Positions 10,074 to 25,100 of a stretch of DNA of 64,000 nucleotides are shown piece by piece. The notes beneath the pieces were generated by a model. That model saw nothing but the letters and a program-made list of their open reading frames with translations. It did not search any database and had not been told where the DNA came from. Made by a program: the position numbers and the translations under genes. The DNA comes from Artocarpus heterophyllus (Eukaryota > Streptophyta > Magnoliopsida > Rosales > Moraceae), in NCBI GenBank assembly GCA_025403435.1, contig CM046348.1, positions 37,935,534 to 37,999,533 of the forward strand. The letters are read 5' to 3'. Each line of letters starts with the position of its first letter. Position 1 is the stretch's first letter.

Positions 10074-13057
10074 GTAATATGAAAGGAATATCCATGAGCA
10101 AAGTTTTAGAAAGATTGGCAAGTCACTGCAACGTATCAAAGTGAAGTGCGTGCGTGTGTGTGTATATAAACTTATTTTTAATGGTTACTTTTAATAGTTA
10201 TGTTTCTAATAATGGTATATTTTAACAATAAAAATGATGATATATCATGATAACAATTCAACATTTTTAATTATCATAATTTTTTTATCAACCATGCACT
10301 TCATGACAACCGTTAAATGGCTAATAATAACAATATCTATTGAAAATGTAATCATTGAAATATATATTATGTATGTATGTGTGTGCCACAGGACTTGGAA
10401 GCAAGGATGAAACATATCGGTATTTTAATTTTACATAAATTTCAAATAAAATATCGATATTGGTGAAAGTTTAGACAAAAACATTAAAGACAAACATAAA
10501 TAAACATTATTTACATAATAAGCTTCATCCATAATAAGTTTATCAATACCAAAGAAAGTTCGATGAAGCCCAAAGATGGTTGAGATTTCATCTTAATTCA
10601 AATAGTATTAGTATCATAACATGTTATTTGAGTAATGCTGAATATAGTTATGAATATGCTACGTACAGGTTTTTTGACTTCTTCTCAATGTATTTCCATA
10701 AATGGGAAATTGTGAATTTTCTCAATTGTTTGACTAAGACAATACTAGTATGCCCGGATGAGGATAATTAAAAATTTCATTACCGTCATACTATCCAAAG
10801 TCTTAGTTGTATGGACAACAAACATGAAGATCCTCGTTAGAAGAGCTGTTATAATTGTATTTCAAATTCATTGATTATAAACTATGGAAGTATTCATTCA
10901 TTGAAAGTATAAAATACTGATAGATTATTTAAAAATAAAAACTATATTAAATTTTGCAATATCTGAGATTACCAAAATTTGATCGAATTTTCATGATATG
11001 TATTATGTATCGAAATTTTGTACAAAATATACTATAGATTTTTTAATATTGATATTTCCATCAACATTTATTGATATTTTTTTATATTTTTTTGATATTT
11101 TACCAAAATCAAAATTACAACAAAAAGATATTTTTAAAATTTCACTAAAATTTTTAAAATTTCATCGAAATCAACGTCTATGCGTGAGAGTGAAGGAAAT
11201 GCGAAGCATACATTGGGTCAATGAAAGGAAATGCGAAGTATACATTGGGTCAAGTGTATGAGAGACTTTATTCGAACGATAAGCGTGACAAACAATTGAA
11301 AACAACCAGCTCAGTAGTTGCCAAACTGACAAGTTATTATTAATTTAAACTTTTAATATTGTTGACTAGCTAGCACAATTCAGTCCTTTTTTCTCTGATA
11401 ATTCAACATGCCTGACCCGACGTCAAGTAATAAATTGCTCGGTACAAACGTTTACGCCAAAGAAAAAAAATCCCTTGAAAATGAAAATGATAATATAACA
11501 CATTTTCCACAAAAATGACCATTACATTCGTACTTTTTAAAAGAAAAATTCTGAAAACGTCTGTACATTTTGTTTAAATAATACTTTTGTCTCTTTTATT
11601 ATAATCATATCCAAAATACCTTATGTATTTTCAAAATCATAAGATATCTATGAAACAATTAAACATTTTAAAAAACCAAGTTTCCCCTAATCAATCTTTA
11701 CTAAATACAATTTAAATCGTTATTGAATCAAAATACTAAATAAAATCAACTTAATCAGTGAAAAACTCTAAAAGTAATCTTAATAAAATCATAAAATATC
11801 TCTCAAACAATTAAACTTTTAAAAAAACCAAGTTAACCCTACTTAATCTTTACTAAATACAATTTAAAACATTATTAAGCCAAAATATTAAAAAAATCAA
11901 TCTTAATAAGTGAAAAACTCTAAAAGTAATTGAAATACTTGTTTGAACATTTTACATTTTTTTTACTTAATTCATTAGTTAAGTCATGCTTAAAATGACA
12001 TTTAATATAAATTCAGAAGAGTAATCATGAAATTTTCAAAAATTTAATTGCTTCAAAGGGTATTTGAGTATGGTTTTATAAACACAAAGGATGCTTGAGA
12101 TATTTGCACAATAAGAGAACAAAAATGGTACTTAGACAAAACACATAAGGAATTTTGGGTATCTTCCTTTTTTGAAAAGTGAAGCTTATAGTTTGGATGA
12201 AAAACACAACAGAATTCGGTTCTGTTCGAGATGTTATACTCAGTCTGGCATATGAATATTGATGTTTCTCCATGGCTTAATTACTTGGAAAATCCTTGGA
12301 CCTTAATTTATAGACCTTTAAATTACCTTGCTTGTGCAGCGCCTTTAGCACGTAATAATCATAAGAATTAGTAACTAGCTGTTCCTCTATGCTTCGTTAG
12401 CTAACAACACAAAAATGTAAAAAGCCTGAGAGATTCCAAGGCAGCATTAATGTCATTTTGACTAAATTTTTTAAAATCATAATTGAGCTGTTTGCTTCTT
12501 TGGATCGTGTTAATTTGCACCATCTCCTTGGGTGTTAGTTAGAACTACTTGGTTTTAATTAATTACAGTGTAAAGCTCTCAACAGTTACAATAAAAAATA
12601 AAAAATTAATATAAATTAAACTTTTACTTGTTACCGTTCTTAAAATTAAATTTTAGCTTAGGCTCAGCAGAGACAAGTAAAAAAATTGAGTTTGGTATGG
12701 AAGCCTTGTTATACTTATGCACGTAAGTAATATAAGCTATTTCTTCGAGTTTTCTATGCTTGTACTGTCTTTTCGTTGTGCGAGTAAATCTTGTACAATA
12801 GTGGTGGTACCTGGCGTAACATGATTACATACTAATAGTCACTTTGGGGATAAATGAAAAGGTGTAGAACTGTCTTTTTAGGAGAGATAGAATGAAGTTT
12901 TAGGGGTGACAGCAGAATTTTTTTAAAATTTAGTATACAAAATTAAAAGAAAAAAGTTTGAGGGGTGGTTACATTTCATCCATATGTAGCTCTGATCCTC
13001 AATTTAGCATTACTTCTTAAACACTATTTTTGAATTTTTGACTTTATTCATCGATAA

Positions 13058-13210
13058 ACTTATAGGATTTTTAGGAGACTAGATTAAACTGTCGGTTTAT
13101 GTTTGAAAACTGTAACATGCAACAGTTTTTTACTATAACATATAAGAGCTTTATATTGTTTACGGTTCAAACCATGGGGGTTTGAATTACTCTTCCAAGT
13201 ATCCTATTAT
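13058..13210. mobile_element. MITE-like segment, same broad family
   Basis: Starts TAGGATTTTTAGGAGACTAG and ends at AAGTATCCTATTATTC, with the internal TATAAGAGCTTTATATTGTT element. A related piece is present in copy 2 at about 19425-19545. Edges are approximate and no target duplication was resolved. Confidence 0.45.
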
Positions 13211-14207
13211 TCTTGAAATGTTTTCCATCTAACCTTCTAAGAAAGCTTTAGTTTTTTTTTTTCTTTTTCATGAAATTAAAAAAAAAAGATAGAAAGTTCT
13301 AGTCTCTTGACAAAGCTCGTAATTAAGTCAAAATAACAAAATATAACTTCTTAAAAAAAACTGTTTAAGAAAACGATAAGAACAATTAGAGTTTTAATAA
13401 AATCATATCAAATTTATTCTAACAATTTTTATGCCTATTAGAGATTTTGATTTTTTTTTTTATATTAAGGTCATTCAAAAATTTTATTCCAACCACTAAC
13501 TGGAAAGTCAATATAGCTTTTATTTTTCTCCTCTTACCAGCAAAAACATAAACAAAATCAATTCTACACAAGATCAAAAAGTATGATAGGGAATAATAGG
13601 TGCTTCTGAAATGTAAAATTTATTTGTTAAAGGAGTTGTATCATAAATGATCCCTCAATTTTAGTTTTAGATCCAATTATTTGGCCCATAGCATATAAAT
13701 TTACATAGTATTTTAGCCTGAATCTTTGCAAAAATTTCATAGCTACTCTCTTTGTTATATTTTCTTCCACGAATGGACAAATACATGACACGTGACCATT
13801 GCGAAGAAAAAAAAAGAAAGAAGGAAACTGACTATAATCTTCGCACCGACTTCACCTCAAGGTGAAAAGTTTAAATCCCTACCTTAATTTTTTTTTTTTT
13901 TTAAAAGGAGGGTGGCTAAACTTGCTCATTTTTGCTCCACAACAACTTGCACCCATAGCCATTGTCGTGGCGATATTTTCTCCTTTTATCTTAAAAATGA
14001 CCTCAAAGGGAAAATTTTCAAAGGCAACCCGCATTATGTTCATGTGATTTGTTTCCTTTGATGTTTAAATTAAACTTTATGAGAAGCTTTAACTACGAGA
14101 TTTTTACAATGTGCAGGATAATGTACCATATAAAGGTAGATATTGTTGGGAGCCAAATTGCAGTAAGGCTATAATACAGGGGCAAAGCAAACTGCCCACA
14201 TCGAAAA

Positions 14208-14250
<43 letters not shown>

Positions 14251-15164
14251 ATTTCTTCTCTCAACCCCTTTATATTAAAGGCTATTATCTTGTTTAGTTT
14301 GAGTATTTGAATATAGTATTTGAATGAAGATTTAAATTTTTATGAGAGAAAATACTGTAGCAAAAAGATTCAAACCATGAAACAAACGGCCCTATGAGAT
14401 TTCGTTCAGACTTTAAGCTAGATAATCTCAAATGTCTCGTTTCTCTTAAAATCAGCTTTCGGCTTCTAACAATGAGGCTTACTAAAGCTTACTAAAGCAG
14501 TTGCCTTTAATATTAAGGATTTATATCTTCAAAGTTTCTTATAAATCTATATTACTTTTAATTTTTTCATATAATTGATCAATCTACTTTTAAAATTATA
14601 AATGTATATTTTGAATTTGCAAATTTTAATTCAATTTCATTTTTTGCGTACTTTGTGAGTGAAAAAATGAGAGAGAAAACACAAAGATAAATTTTTTTTT
14701 CCATAAAATAAGTACAGAAGATTTCAAAATTAAGGCGAATTAATTTTTATATAATTATGTGGTAGTGATAAGCAAATAGAATTACATAACAGAAATGATG
14801 TATTTGTAAATTTTAAATAGCAAAATGAAACTGAATACTTATGATTTGACATTGATTAGGATAAACAGAATATTTATTGAAAAACATTTACCAATATAAA
14901 AGATTCTTGAATTTCGCTTGGGAATCATAAGAAAGTAATGGCAACATCAAGAGTTATCGCATGAACAAAAATCGTTTCCATTCCTATAAGGTTATAACAT
15001 CATTATTTGTAATACTACGACCTAACTCTAATATGTATTTTTAGACTAGGTCTCATTGTTTTATTAATAGCAAGGTTATAACCCTACAAGATTAAATAGT
15101 ACGCTGTAGCATAAAATGGTGCTAGCCCGACTTCATTGAATCTGTCTAGGAATGACCATTATCT

Positions 15165-15318
15165 TTGGGAGAGCAATTTAAACTATCAATTTAGGTTTAA
15201 GAACTGTATCATATGAGAGCTTTACACTGTAGCTTTTCATTGTAGTATATAAAAACTTTACACTATTTACAATTCAAATCATTGGTTTAAGCTACTCTTT
15301 CAAACACCCTATTAGTCT
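15165..15318. mobile_element. MITE-like segment near the end of unit copy 1
   Basis: Contains ATGAGAGCTTTACACTGTAG and a mirrored ATATAAAAACTTTACACT, and ends at TTTCAAACACCCTATTAG, like the 3-bp-duplication elements at 31.5, 36.2 and 51.4 kb. Counterparts lie at about 21620-21725 (shortened) and 30005-30155. Edges are approximate. Confidence 0.5.
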
Positions 15319-15758
15319 TCCTTCTTGCTTAAAATGCCTGCAAACAAAAAAAAAAACAAAAAAAAACAAAGGGAAACAAAAACAAAGCAAAAATGTTAAG
15401 CCTCACGTCAAAATGTGATTGTGATGTTTGAATCTGTACGTGCACCGCGTTTTGTATATCATGTAATTCCTCAATGTCAAAATTCAAGAAAGAATGTCTA
15501 GATTCATAGGAAATCTTTTCTTGTGCGCGTAAGCTTTTTCTCGCGATGTGCTGCGACATCCAGTAAAAAACGTTGTACCATTTTTTTTCCCTACTTTAGG
15601 ATGGGGGAATATATACTAAATGGGGACTACGATTACCGTTTGACAATAAAGCATAAAGTGGTGTTCCTACTCTATTAATTTTTGGGACATTATTCTACAG
15701 TCTAGGATTCTATTTCTAACTGTTGGAATTTAGTTAAAATCAAATTTAATATTGATAA

Positions 15759-18700
15759 GTTAGGTTTAAAATTTAGACAACCAAACACTAGTTTAACCCA
15801 AAATTTGAGTTTAAACCTCTTGAATCTTCCAAACAAACGCCCATTGGCATCATCTAATCTTCTATCTTTTTTTAATAAAAGGTTTTACGTTTTTGGGTAT
15901 ATTTTTTAATAAATTCTTGAAATTATTTTCTTATTATTATTCTTTTTTCTTTTTTCTCTGTCAAGGATATTTTTGCTATTGTCTAATTAAAACCCGTCCA
16001 TAGTATTAATTTGATGCGTACTTAAATACAAGGAATGCAGATGTAAATTTCCCTTCTTATAATAACAAATGGAATTTTGTTCACATATATGTTCCTTCTC
16101 TATCCTTTACAATTAACTACTTCTTCCTCGATTCCTCTTTCCGTTTAATTTCTTACAATCAAACACAACCTAATACGTGTGGGAAGTGCGACATCAACTC
16201 TTTCAAGCATGAAAAGGATTGGAACCAATAGTTTTGATTTGAGAATGATAAATAATATGTGAGAGCTTTATTTTGTAACAATTTTTTACTTTTTACTGTA
16301 ACATATAAGAGCTTTATATTGTTCATAGTTATAATTAATGGTTCCAACCATTCTTCCAAAAAACCTAGTAATATAAAAGGAATATCCATGAGCAAAGTTT
16401 TAGAAAGATTGGCAAGTCACTTCAACGTATCAAAGTGCAACACGTGTGTGTATATATATGAACTTGTTTTTAATTGTTGCTTCTAATGGTTATGTTTCTA
16501 ATAAAGGTATATTTTAACAATAAAAATGATGATGTGGCATAATAACAATAAAATCTCATTGATTTTCATAAATTTTTTAATCAACCATACACTTCGTGAC
16601 AAACATTAAATGGCTAGTAATAACAATATCTATTGAAAACGTAATCATTGAAATATATATGAATGTATGTATGCGTCACAAGACTTGAGATCAATGATGA
16701 AAAATATGGGTATCAGTGGAAATATCGGTATTTTAATTTTACAAAAATTTCAATAAAAATATCAATATAGGTGGAAATTTTGACAAAAATTATAGAAATT
16801 TTACATTAAAATATCTCTAATACTTATAGATAAACATTACAGACAAACATAAATAAGCATTATTTGCATAATAAACTCCATGCATAATAAATTTGTCAAT
16901 ACGAAAGAAAGTTTGGTGAGGCTCAAATATGATTAAGATTCTATCTTAATTCAAACAGTATTGTGTCATGACATATTATTTGAGTAGTGTTAAATAGAGT
17001 TATAAATATGCCACGTATAGATTTCTTGACTTCTTCCCAATGCATTTCCATAAATGGGACATTGTGAATTCTTTCAATTGTTTGACTGAGACAGTATTGG
17101 TATGTTCGGATGAGGATAATTGAAAATTTCATAGTTATTATACCATCCAAAGTCTTGGTTGTATGGATAATAAACACTATAAGCCTCATTGGAAGAATTG
17201 CTATAATTTCATTCCAAATTCATTGATTATAAATTCATGGAAATATTCATTCGTTGAGAGTATAACATACTGATAGATTATTCTAAAAAAACTATATTAA
17301 ATTTTGTAATTTCTGACATTATTAAAATTTGGTCGAAATTTCTACGATATGTATTATGCATCAATATTTTATACAAAATACAATATGAATTTTTCAATAT
17401 TGATATTTATTGATATTTTTTATATTTTTTTGATATTTTATTAAAATCAATATTACAGCAAAAAGATATTTTAATATCTTAAAATTTTTAGTAAATTTTT
17501 AAAATTTCGTCAAAATTTACGTCATTGCCAGTGAAGGAAATGCGAAGTATACATTAGGTCAAGTCTATGAGAGACTTTATTCGAACGATAAGCATGACAA
17601 ACAATTGAAAAGAACCAGCTCAGTGGTTGCCAAACTGACAAGTTATTATTAATTTAAACTTTTAATATTGTTGACTAGCTAGCACAATTCAGTCCTTTTT
17701 TCTCTGATAATTCAACGTACCTGACCCGACGTCCAGTAATAAATTGCTCGGTACAAACGTTTACGCCAAAAAAAAAAAAAATCGCTTGAAAATAAAAATG
17801 ATAATATAACACATTTTCCACAAAGATGGCCATTACATTCGTACTTTTAAAAGAAAAATTCTTAAAACGTCTGTGTATTTTGTTTGAATAGTTCTTTTGT
17901 CTCCTTTATTATAATCATATCCAAAACACCTTATGTATTTTCAAGATAATAAAACATCTATGAAACAATTAAACTTTTAAAAAAACCAAGTTTCCCTACT
18001 CAATCTTTACTAAATACAATTTAAATAATTATTAAACCAAAATACTAAATAAAATCAATCTTAATCAATGAAAAACTCTAAAAGTAATCTTAATAAAATC
18101 ATAAAATATCTCTCAAACAATTTAACTTTTTAAAAACCCAAGTTAACCCTACTCAATCTTTGCTAAAGACAATTTAAAACATTATTAAAGCAAAACATTA
18201 AATAAAATCAATCTTAATAAGTGAAAAACTCTAAAAGTAATTGAAATACTTATTTGAACATTTTACAGTTTTTTACTTAATTCATTAGTTAAGTCATGCT
18301 TAAAATAACATTTAATATAAATTCAGAAGAGTAATCATGAAGTTTTCAAAAATTCAATTACTTCAAAGGGTATTTGAGTATGGTTTTGTAACTACAAAAG
18401 GATGTTTGGGGCATTTGCATAATAAGAGAGACAAAAATGGTATTTAGACAAAACACATAAGGTGTCTTGGGTATCTTTCCTTTTTGAAAAGTGAAGCTTC
18501 TAGTTTGGATGAAAAACACAACAGGAATTAGGTTCTGTTCGAGATGTTATACGCAGTCTGGCATATGAATATTGATGTTTCTTCATGGCTTAATTACTTG
18601 GAAAATCCTTGGACCTTAATTTATAAACCTTTAAATTACCTTGTTTGTGCTGCGTCTTTAGCACGTAATAGTCAAATGAATTGGTGACTAGCTGTTCCTC

Positions 18701-21700
18701 TATGCTTCGTTAGCTAACAACACAAATATGTAAAAAGCCTGAGAGATTCCAAGGCAGCATTAATGTCGTTTTGACTAAATTTTTTTAAAATCATAATTGA
18801 GCTGTTTGGTTCTTTGGGTTGCGTTAATTTGTAGCATGTGCTTGGCTGTTAGTTAGAACTAATAGGTTTTAACTAATTATAGTGTAAAGCTTTTAATAGC
18901 TATAGTAAAAAGTAAAAAGTTGTCATAAATTAAGCTCTCACTTACTACAGTTCTTAAAGTTAAATTTTAGCTTGCTACAGTTCTTAAAATTAAATTTTAG
19001 CTCTAGCCAACTTATAAAACGGCTTAGTAGGGACGAGTAAAAAAATTGAGTTTGGTACGGAAGCCCTGTTATACTTATGCGCGTAAGTAATATAAGCTAT
19101 TTCTTCGAGTTTTCTATGCTTGCACTGTCTTTTCATTGTGCGAGTAAATCTTGTATAATACTGGTTATACCTTACGTAACATGATTAAATACTAGTAGTC
19201 TTTTCGGGATAAATAATGAGACGTAGAACTGTCTTTTTAGGAGAGATGGAATAAAGTTTTAGGGGTGAGAGCAGAATTTTTATAAAATTTAGTATACAAA
19301 ATTAAAAGGTAAAAGTTTAAGGGGTGGTTACATCTCGTCCGTAAGCGGCTCCGGTCCTCTATTTAGCTTTACTTCCTGAACACTATTTTTGAATTTTTGA
19401 CTTTATTCATCAATAAACTTATAGGGCTTTTAAAAGACTAGTTTAAACCATCAGTCTAGGTTTAAAAACTATAACATGTAATAGCTTTTGACTATAACAT
19501 AGTTCAAATCATAGGTTTGAGTTACTCTTCCAAGCATCCTATTATTCTTGAAATGTTTTCCATCTAACCTTCTAAGAAAGCTTTAGTTTTTTCTTTTTTT
19601 CTTTTTCATGAAATAATAAAAAAAAAAGATAGAAAGTTTTAGTCTTTCAACAAAGCTCCTAAGTCAAAATAACAAAATATAACTTCTAAAAAAAACTGTT
19701 TTAAGAAAACGATAAAAACAACTAGAGTTTTAATAAAATCATATTAAATTTATTCTAACAATTTTCATTCTTGTTAGAGATTATGATGCTTTTTTTTTTT
19801 ATTAAGCTCATTCAAAAATTTTATTCTAACCACTAGCTGAAAAGTCAATTAGCTTTTATTTTTCTCCTCTTACCAGCAATAACATAAACAAAATCAATGC
19901 CACTCAAGATCTAAAAGTATGATAGGTAATAATAGGTGCTTCTGAAATGTAAAATTTATTTGTTAAAGGAGTTATATCATAAATGATCCCTCAATTTTAG
20001 TTTCAGTTCCAATTATTTGGCCCATAACATATAAATTTATGTAGTGTTTCTAGCCTGAATCTTTGCAGAAATTTCATAGTTAGTCTCTTTGTTATATTTT
20101 CTTCTACTAATGGACAAGTACATGACACATGACCATCGCGAAGAAAACAAAAGAAAGAAGGAAACCAACTATATTCTTTACCCCAACTCCACCACAAAAT
20201 GAAGAGTTTAAATCCCCACATTAAATTTTAAAAAAGTGGCTAAATTTTGCTCCACAACAACTTGCACCCATAGCCATTGTTGTGGCGATATTTTTCTCCT
20301 TTTATCTTAAAAATGACCTTAAAAGGAAAATTTTCAAAGGCACCCCGCATTATGCTTATGTGATTTGTTTCCTTTCATGTTTAAATTAAACTTTATCAGA
20401 AGCTTTAACTACGAGATTTTTACAATGTTCAGGATAATATAATATATAAAGGTAGATATTGTTGGGAGCCAAATTGCAGTAAGGCTATATTACAGGGGCT
20501 AAGCAAACTTGCAGCAGCCCCACATCGAAAAAATTATAGAATCTCTTCTCTCAACCACTTTATATTAAAGATCAGTAGATTTCATTCGACTTTAGGCTTG
20601 TTATTCTCAAATGTCTCGTTTCTTGTAACATCAGCTTTGAGCTTCTATTACTTGATAGTTTTTCTAACAATGAGGCTTACTAAAGCGGTTACTAAAGCGG
20701 TTAATGAGGCTTACTAAAGCGGTTAAAGGATGTATGTTTTCAAAGTTTCTTGTAAATTTAAATTGGTTTATTGCGCATATATTAGTTTTAATTTTTTATA
20801 TATAATTGATTAATCTAGTTTAAAAATTATAAATGTATTTTTTGAATTTGCAAATTTTAATTCAATTTTATCTTTTGTGTACTTTGTGAATGGAAAAGAA
20901 GAGAGAAAACCCAAAAATAATTTTTTTTCCATAAAATAAGAACAGAAGATTTCTAAAGGCGAATTAATTTTTATATAATTATGTGGCAATGATGAAGTTA
21001 ATATTTTGATAAAATTAGCACACTAGAGTCATAAAGGTTCTCTCAAAACTGTTTTGGATATTTTATAGTCTTGATTTGATTTTTCCGTAATAACTTATGC
21101 GGAAACTTCTTCTAAGCTTCATATTTTGTTGTGCAGAGCCTTGCCCAGTTCACAAACAGCAGAAACTAGCCGGATTGATAAACACCGAAAAAAAATATTT
21201 TACGTATGATTTTGAAAAAAAATAAAAAGTTAAAGGTTAATGTTGTGAATTACATAAGAGAAATGATTTATTTGTAAATTCGAAAAGGGATAAAAATGGT
21301 TAAAGATTAGGATAAACAAATTATTTATTGAAAAACATTTATCAATATAAATGATTTTTGAATTTTGCTTGGACGTCATAAAAAAGTAACGACAACATCA
21401 AGAGTTATTGCATGAACAAAAATCATTTTCATTCACATGGGGTTATAATATTGTTACTTGTAAAACTGTGGCCCGACTTTAATATGTTTTTTTTAGATTG
21501 AGTCTCACTGTTTTATTAATAGCAGAGTTATAATTTTATGAGATTAAATAGGATGCTCTTGCATAAAATGGTGCCAGCCCGACTTCCTTGAATCTGACTA
21601 GGAATGACCATTATCCTTGGAAGAGTAGTTTAAACCATCAATTTAGGTTTAAAAACTGTAACATATGAGAGCTTTACACTGTAATTTTTTTATTAAACTA

Positions 21701-22160
21701 CTCTTTTAGACACCCTATTAGCCTTCCTTCTTGCTTAAAATGCCCGCAAAAAACAAAGGGAAACAAATACAAAGCAAAAATGTTAAGCCTCACATCAAAG
21801 TGTAATTGTGATGTTTGAATCTGTACGTGCTCCGCGTTTTGAATATCATGTAATTCGTCAATGTCCTCATATCAAGAAAAGAATATCTAGATTCATAGGA
21901 AATCTCTTCTTGTGCGCGTAAGCTTTTTATCGTGATGTGCAGCGACCTCCACTAAAAAACGTTGTACCATTTTTTTCCCCACTTTAGGATGGGGGAATAT
22001 ATGCTAAATGAGGACTAAGATTACTGTTTGACTATAAAGCATAAAGTGGTGTTTCTATTCTATTAATTTGGGACGTTATTCTACAGTCTAGGATACTATT
22101 TCTAACTGTTCCATTTCTAGCTGTGGGAATTTAGTTAAAATCAAATTTAATATTGATAAA
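15759..22160. repeat. 6.3-kb tandem unit, copy 2 of 3
   Basis: Starts at GTTAGGTTTAAAATTTAG and is collinear with copy 1: CATGAGCAAAGTTTTAGAAA at 16388, CTGACCCGACGTCCAGTAAT at 17722, GAGCCAAATTGCAGTAAGGC at 20466, CTTGTGCGCGTAAGC at 21909. It contains the ~230-bp segment near 20990-21220 missing from copy 1. By eye there are frequent substitutions and small indels relative to copy 1, so the duplication is not recent. No gene is recognised. Confidence 0.85.
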
Positions 22161-25100
22161 GTTAGGTTTGAAATTTAGACAACTAAACACTTGCTTAACC
22201 CAAAATTTGAGTTTAAACCTCTTGAATCTTCCAAACAAACGCCCATTGGCATCATCTGACCTTTTCATCTTTCTTTTTTTTTAATAAAAATTTTTACTTT
22301 TTTGGGTCTTGAAATTATTTTGTTATTATTATTCTTTTTTTTTTCCATGTCAAGGATATTTTTGCTATTGTCTTAATTAAAACCTGTCCATATTAATGCA
22401 TCCTCAAATACAAGCAATGCTGATGTAAATTTCCCTTTCTGATAATAACAAATGGAATTTTGTTCACATTTATGTTCCTTCTATATCCTTGACAATTAAT
22501 TTCTTCTTCCTTGATTCCTCTTTCTACTTAATTTCTTACAATCAAACACAACCTTATACGCGTGGGAAGAGCGGCATCAACTCTTTCAAACATTGAAAGG
22601 AATTAACATGAGTACTACATTGTAATTGTTGCATAGGCCGTTTGAAAAAATAGTCAGAACTAATAGTTTTGGTTTGAGGATGGTATATAATATGCGAATG
22701 CTTTATTTTGTAGCAATTTTTTACTTTTTATTTTAGCATATGAGAACTTTGCATTGTTTATACTTACAAGTGATGGTTTTAACTATTCTTTCAAGCGGCT
22801 TAATAATATGAAAGGAATATCCATGAGCAAAGTTTTAGAAAGATTGGCAAGTCACTGCAATGTATCGAAGTGCATTACGTGTGTGTACATATATGAACTT
22901 GTTTTTAATTGTTACTTCTAATGTTTATGTTTCTAATAAATGTATATTTTAACAATAAAAATAATGATGTGGCATGATAACAATTTAACCTCATTAATTA
23001 TTATAATTTTTTTTTATTAACCATACACTTCGTGACAAACGTTAACTGGCTAATAATAACAATATCTATTGAAAATGTAATCTTTGAAATATATATGTAT
23101 GTATGTATGCGCCACAAGTCTTGAGAGCAAGGATAAAAAATATCGGTATCAGTGAAAATATTGGTATTTCAATTTTACCAAAATTTTAAGAAAAATATCG
23201 ATATCGGTGGAAATTTCTACAAAAATTATGAAAATTTTACATTAAAATATCTCAATACTTATAGATAAACATTAAAGACAAACATAAATAAACATTATTT
23301 ACATAATAAACTCCATGTATAATAAATTTGTTAATACCAAAAGAAAGTTCGATGAGGCTCAAATATAGTTGAGATTACATCTTAATTCAAACAGTATTAG
23401 TGTCATGACATATTATTTAAGTAGTATTGAATATGGTTATGAATATACCATGTGTATGTTTCTTGACTTCTTTCCAATGTATTTCCATAAATGGAAAATT
23501 ATGAATTCTCTCAATTGTTTGGCTGAGACAGTACTGGTATGCTTGGATAAAGATAATTGAAAATTTCATAACCATTATACTATCCAAACTCTTAGTTGTA
23601 TGGATAATAAACACGAGGAACTTCATTGGAAGAGCTGCGATAATTATATTACAAATTCATTGATTATAAACTAATGGACATGTTCATTCATTGGAGGTAT
23701 AAATATACTAATAGATTATTTAAAAGGAAAAACTATATTAAATTTTGTAATTTCTGACATTACTAAAATTTGGTCGAAATTTTCATGATATGTATTATGT
23801 ACCAAAATTTTGTACAAAATACATTACAGATTTTTCAATATTGATATTTCTATCGATATTTATTGATATTTTTTATATTTCTTTAATATTTTACTGAAAT
23901 AAATATTACAACATAAAAATATTTTAGTATCTCAAAATTCTCAAAATTTTCACCAAAATTTTTAAATTTTCCTCCAAATTTACGTCCCTGCTTGGCAGCG
24001 AAGGAAATGCGAAGTATATATTGGGTCATGTATACGAGAAACTTTATTCGAACGATAAGCATGACAAACAATTGAAAACAACCAGCTCAGCAGTTGCCAA
24101 ACTGACAAATTATTATGTAATTTACAATTTTAATATTGTTGACTAGCTACCACAATTCAGTCCTTTTTCATTAGTAATTCAACATACCTGACCCGACGTC
24201 AAGTAATAAATTGCTCGGTATAAACGTTTACGCCAAAAAAATCCCTTGAAAATAAAAATGATAATACAACACACATTTTCCACAAAGATGACCATTACAT
24301 TCGTACTTTTTAAAAGAAAAATTCTTAAAACGCCTATGTATTTTGTCTCAATAATACTTTTATCTCTTTTATTATAATCATATCCAAAAGACCTTACTTA
24401 TTTTTAAGATCATAAAGTATCTATGAAACAATTAAACTTTTTAAAAAACCAAGTTTCCCCCACTCAATCTTGACTAGATACAATTTAAATCATTATTAAA
24501 GTAAAATACTAAATAAAATCAATCTTAATCAATAAAAAACTCTAAAAATAATCTTAATAAAATCATAAAATATCTCTCAAACAATTTAACTTTTTAAAAA
24601 ACGAAATTAACCCTACTCAATCTTTACAAAATACAATTTAAAACATTATTAAACTAAAATATTGAATAAAATCAATCTTAATAAGTGAAAAACTCTAAAA
24701 GTAATTGAAATACTTATTTAAACATTTTACATTTTTTTACTTAATTCATTAGTTAAGACGTGCTTAAAATAACATTTAATATAAATTCAGAAGAGTAATC
24801 ATGCAATTTTCAAAAATTTAATTGCTTCAAAGGGTATTTGAGTATGGTTTTATAAATACAAAGGATGTTAGGGGCATTTGCATAATACGAGAGACAAAAA
24901 TGATATTTAGACAAAACACATAAGGTGTTTTGCATATCTTTCCTTTTTGAAAAGTGAAGCTTATAGTTTGGATAAAAAACACAACAGGAATTAGGTTCTG
25001 TTCGAGATGTCATACGCAGTGTGGCATAAGAATATTGATGTTTCTTCATGGCTGAATTACTTGGAAAATCCTTGGACCTTAATTTATAAACCTTCAAATT

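Larger units (their letters stand above)
9436..15758. repeat. 6.3-kb tandem unit, copy 1 of 3
   Basis: First of three head-to-tail copies of a noncoding unit starting at GTTACGTTTAAAATTTAG. Landmarks that recur at the same relative place in each copy include CATGAGCAAAGTTTTAGAAA (10094), CTGACCCGACGTCAAGTAAT (11411), GAGCCAAATTGCAGTAAGGC (14150) and CTTGTGCGCGTAAGC (15519). The unit holds an internal direct duplication of ~160 bp (about 11630-11930) and several MITE-like segments. Copy 1 lacks ~230 bp that copies 2 and 3 carry (near 14770) and has a private ~31-bp tandem duplication at about 11190-11250. A TA microsatellite lies at 14216-14242. Open frames of 60-90 codons are not clearly conserved and no protein family is recognised. 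Confidence 0.85.

Noticed and set aside
10580..10771. 63-codon frame with a similar frame at 23369-23560, as a conserved small gene
   Set aside because: The similarity comes from the tandem triplication itself. Copy 2 does not keep the frame in the same form, and changes do not look biased toward silent sites by eye.
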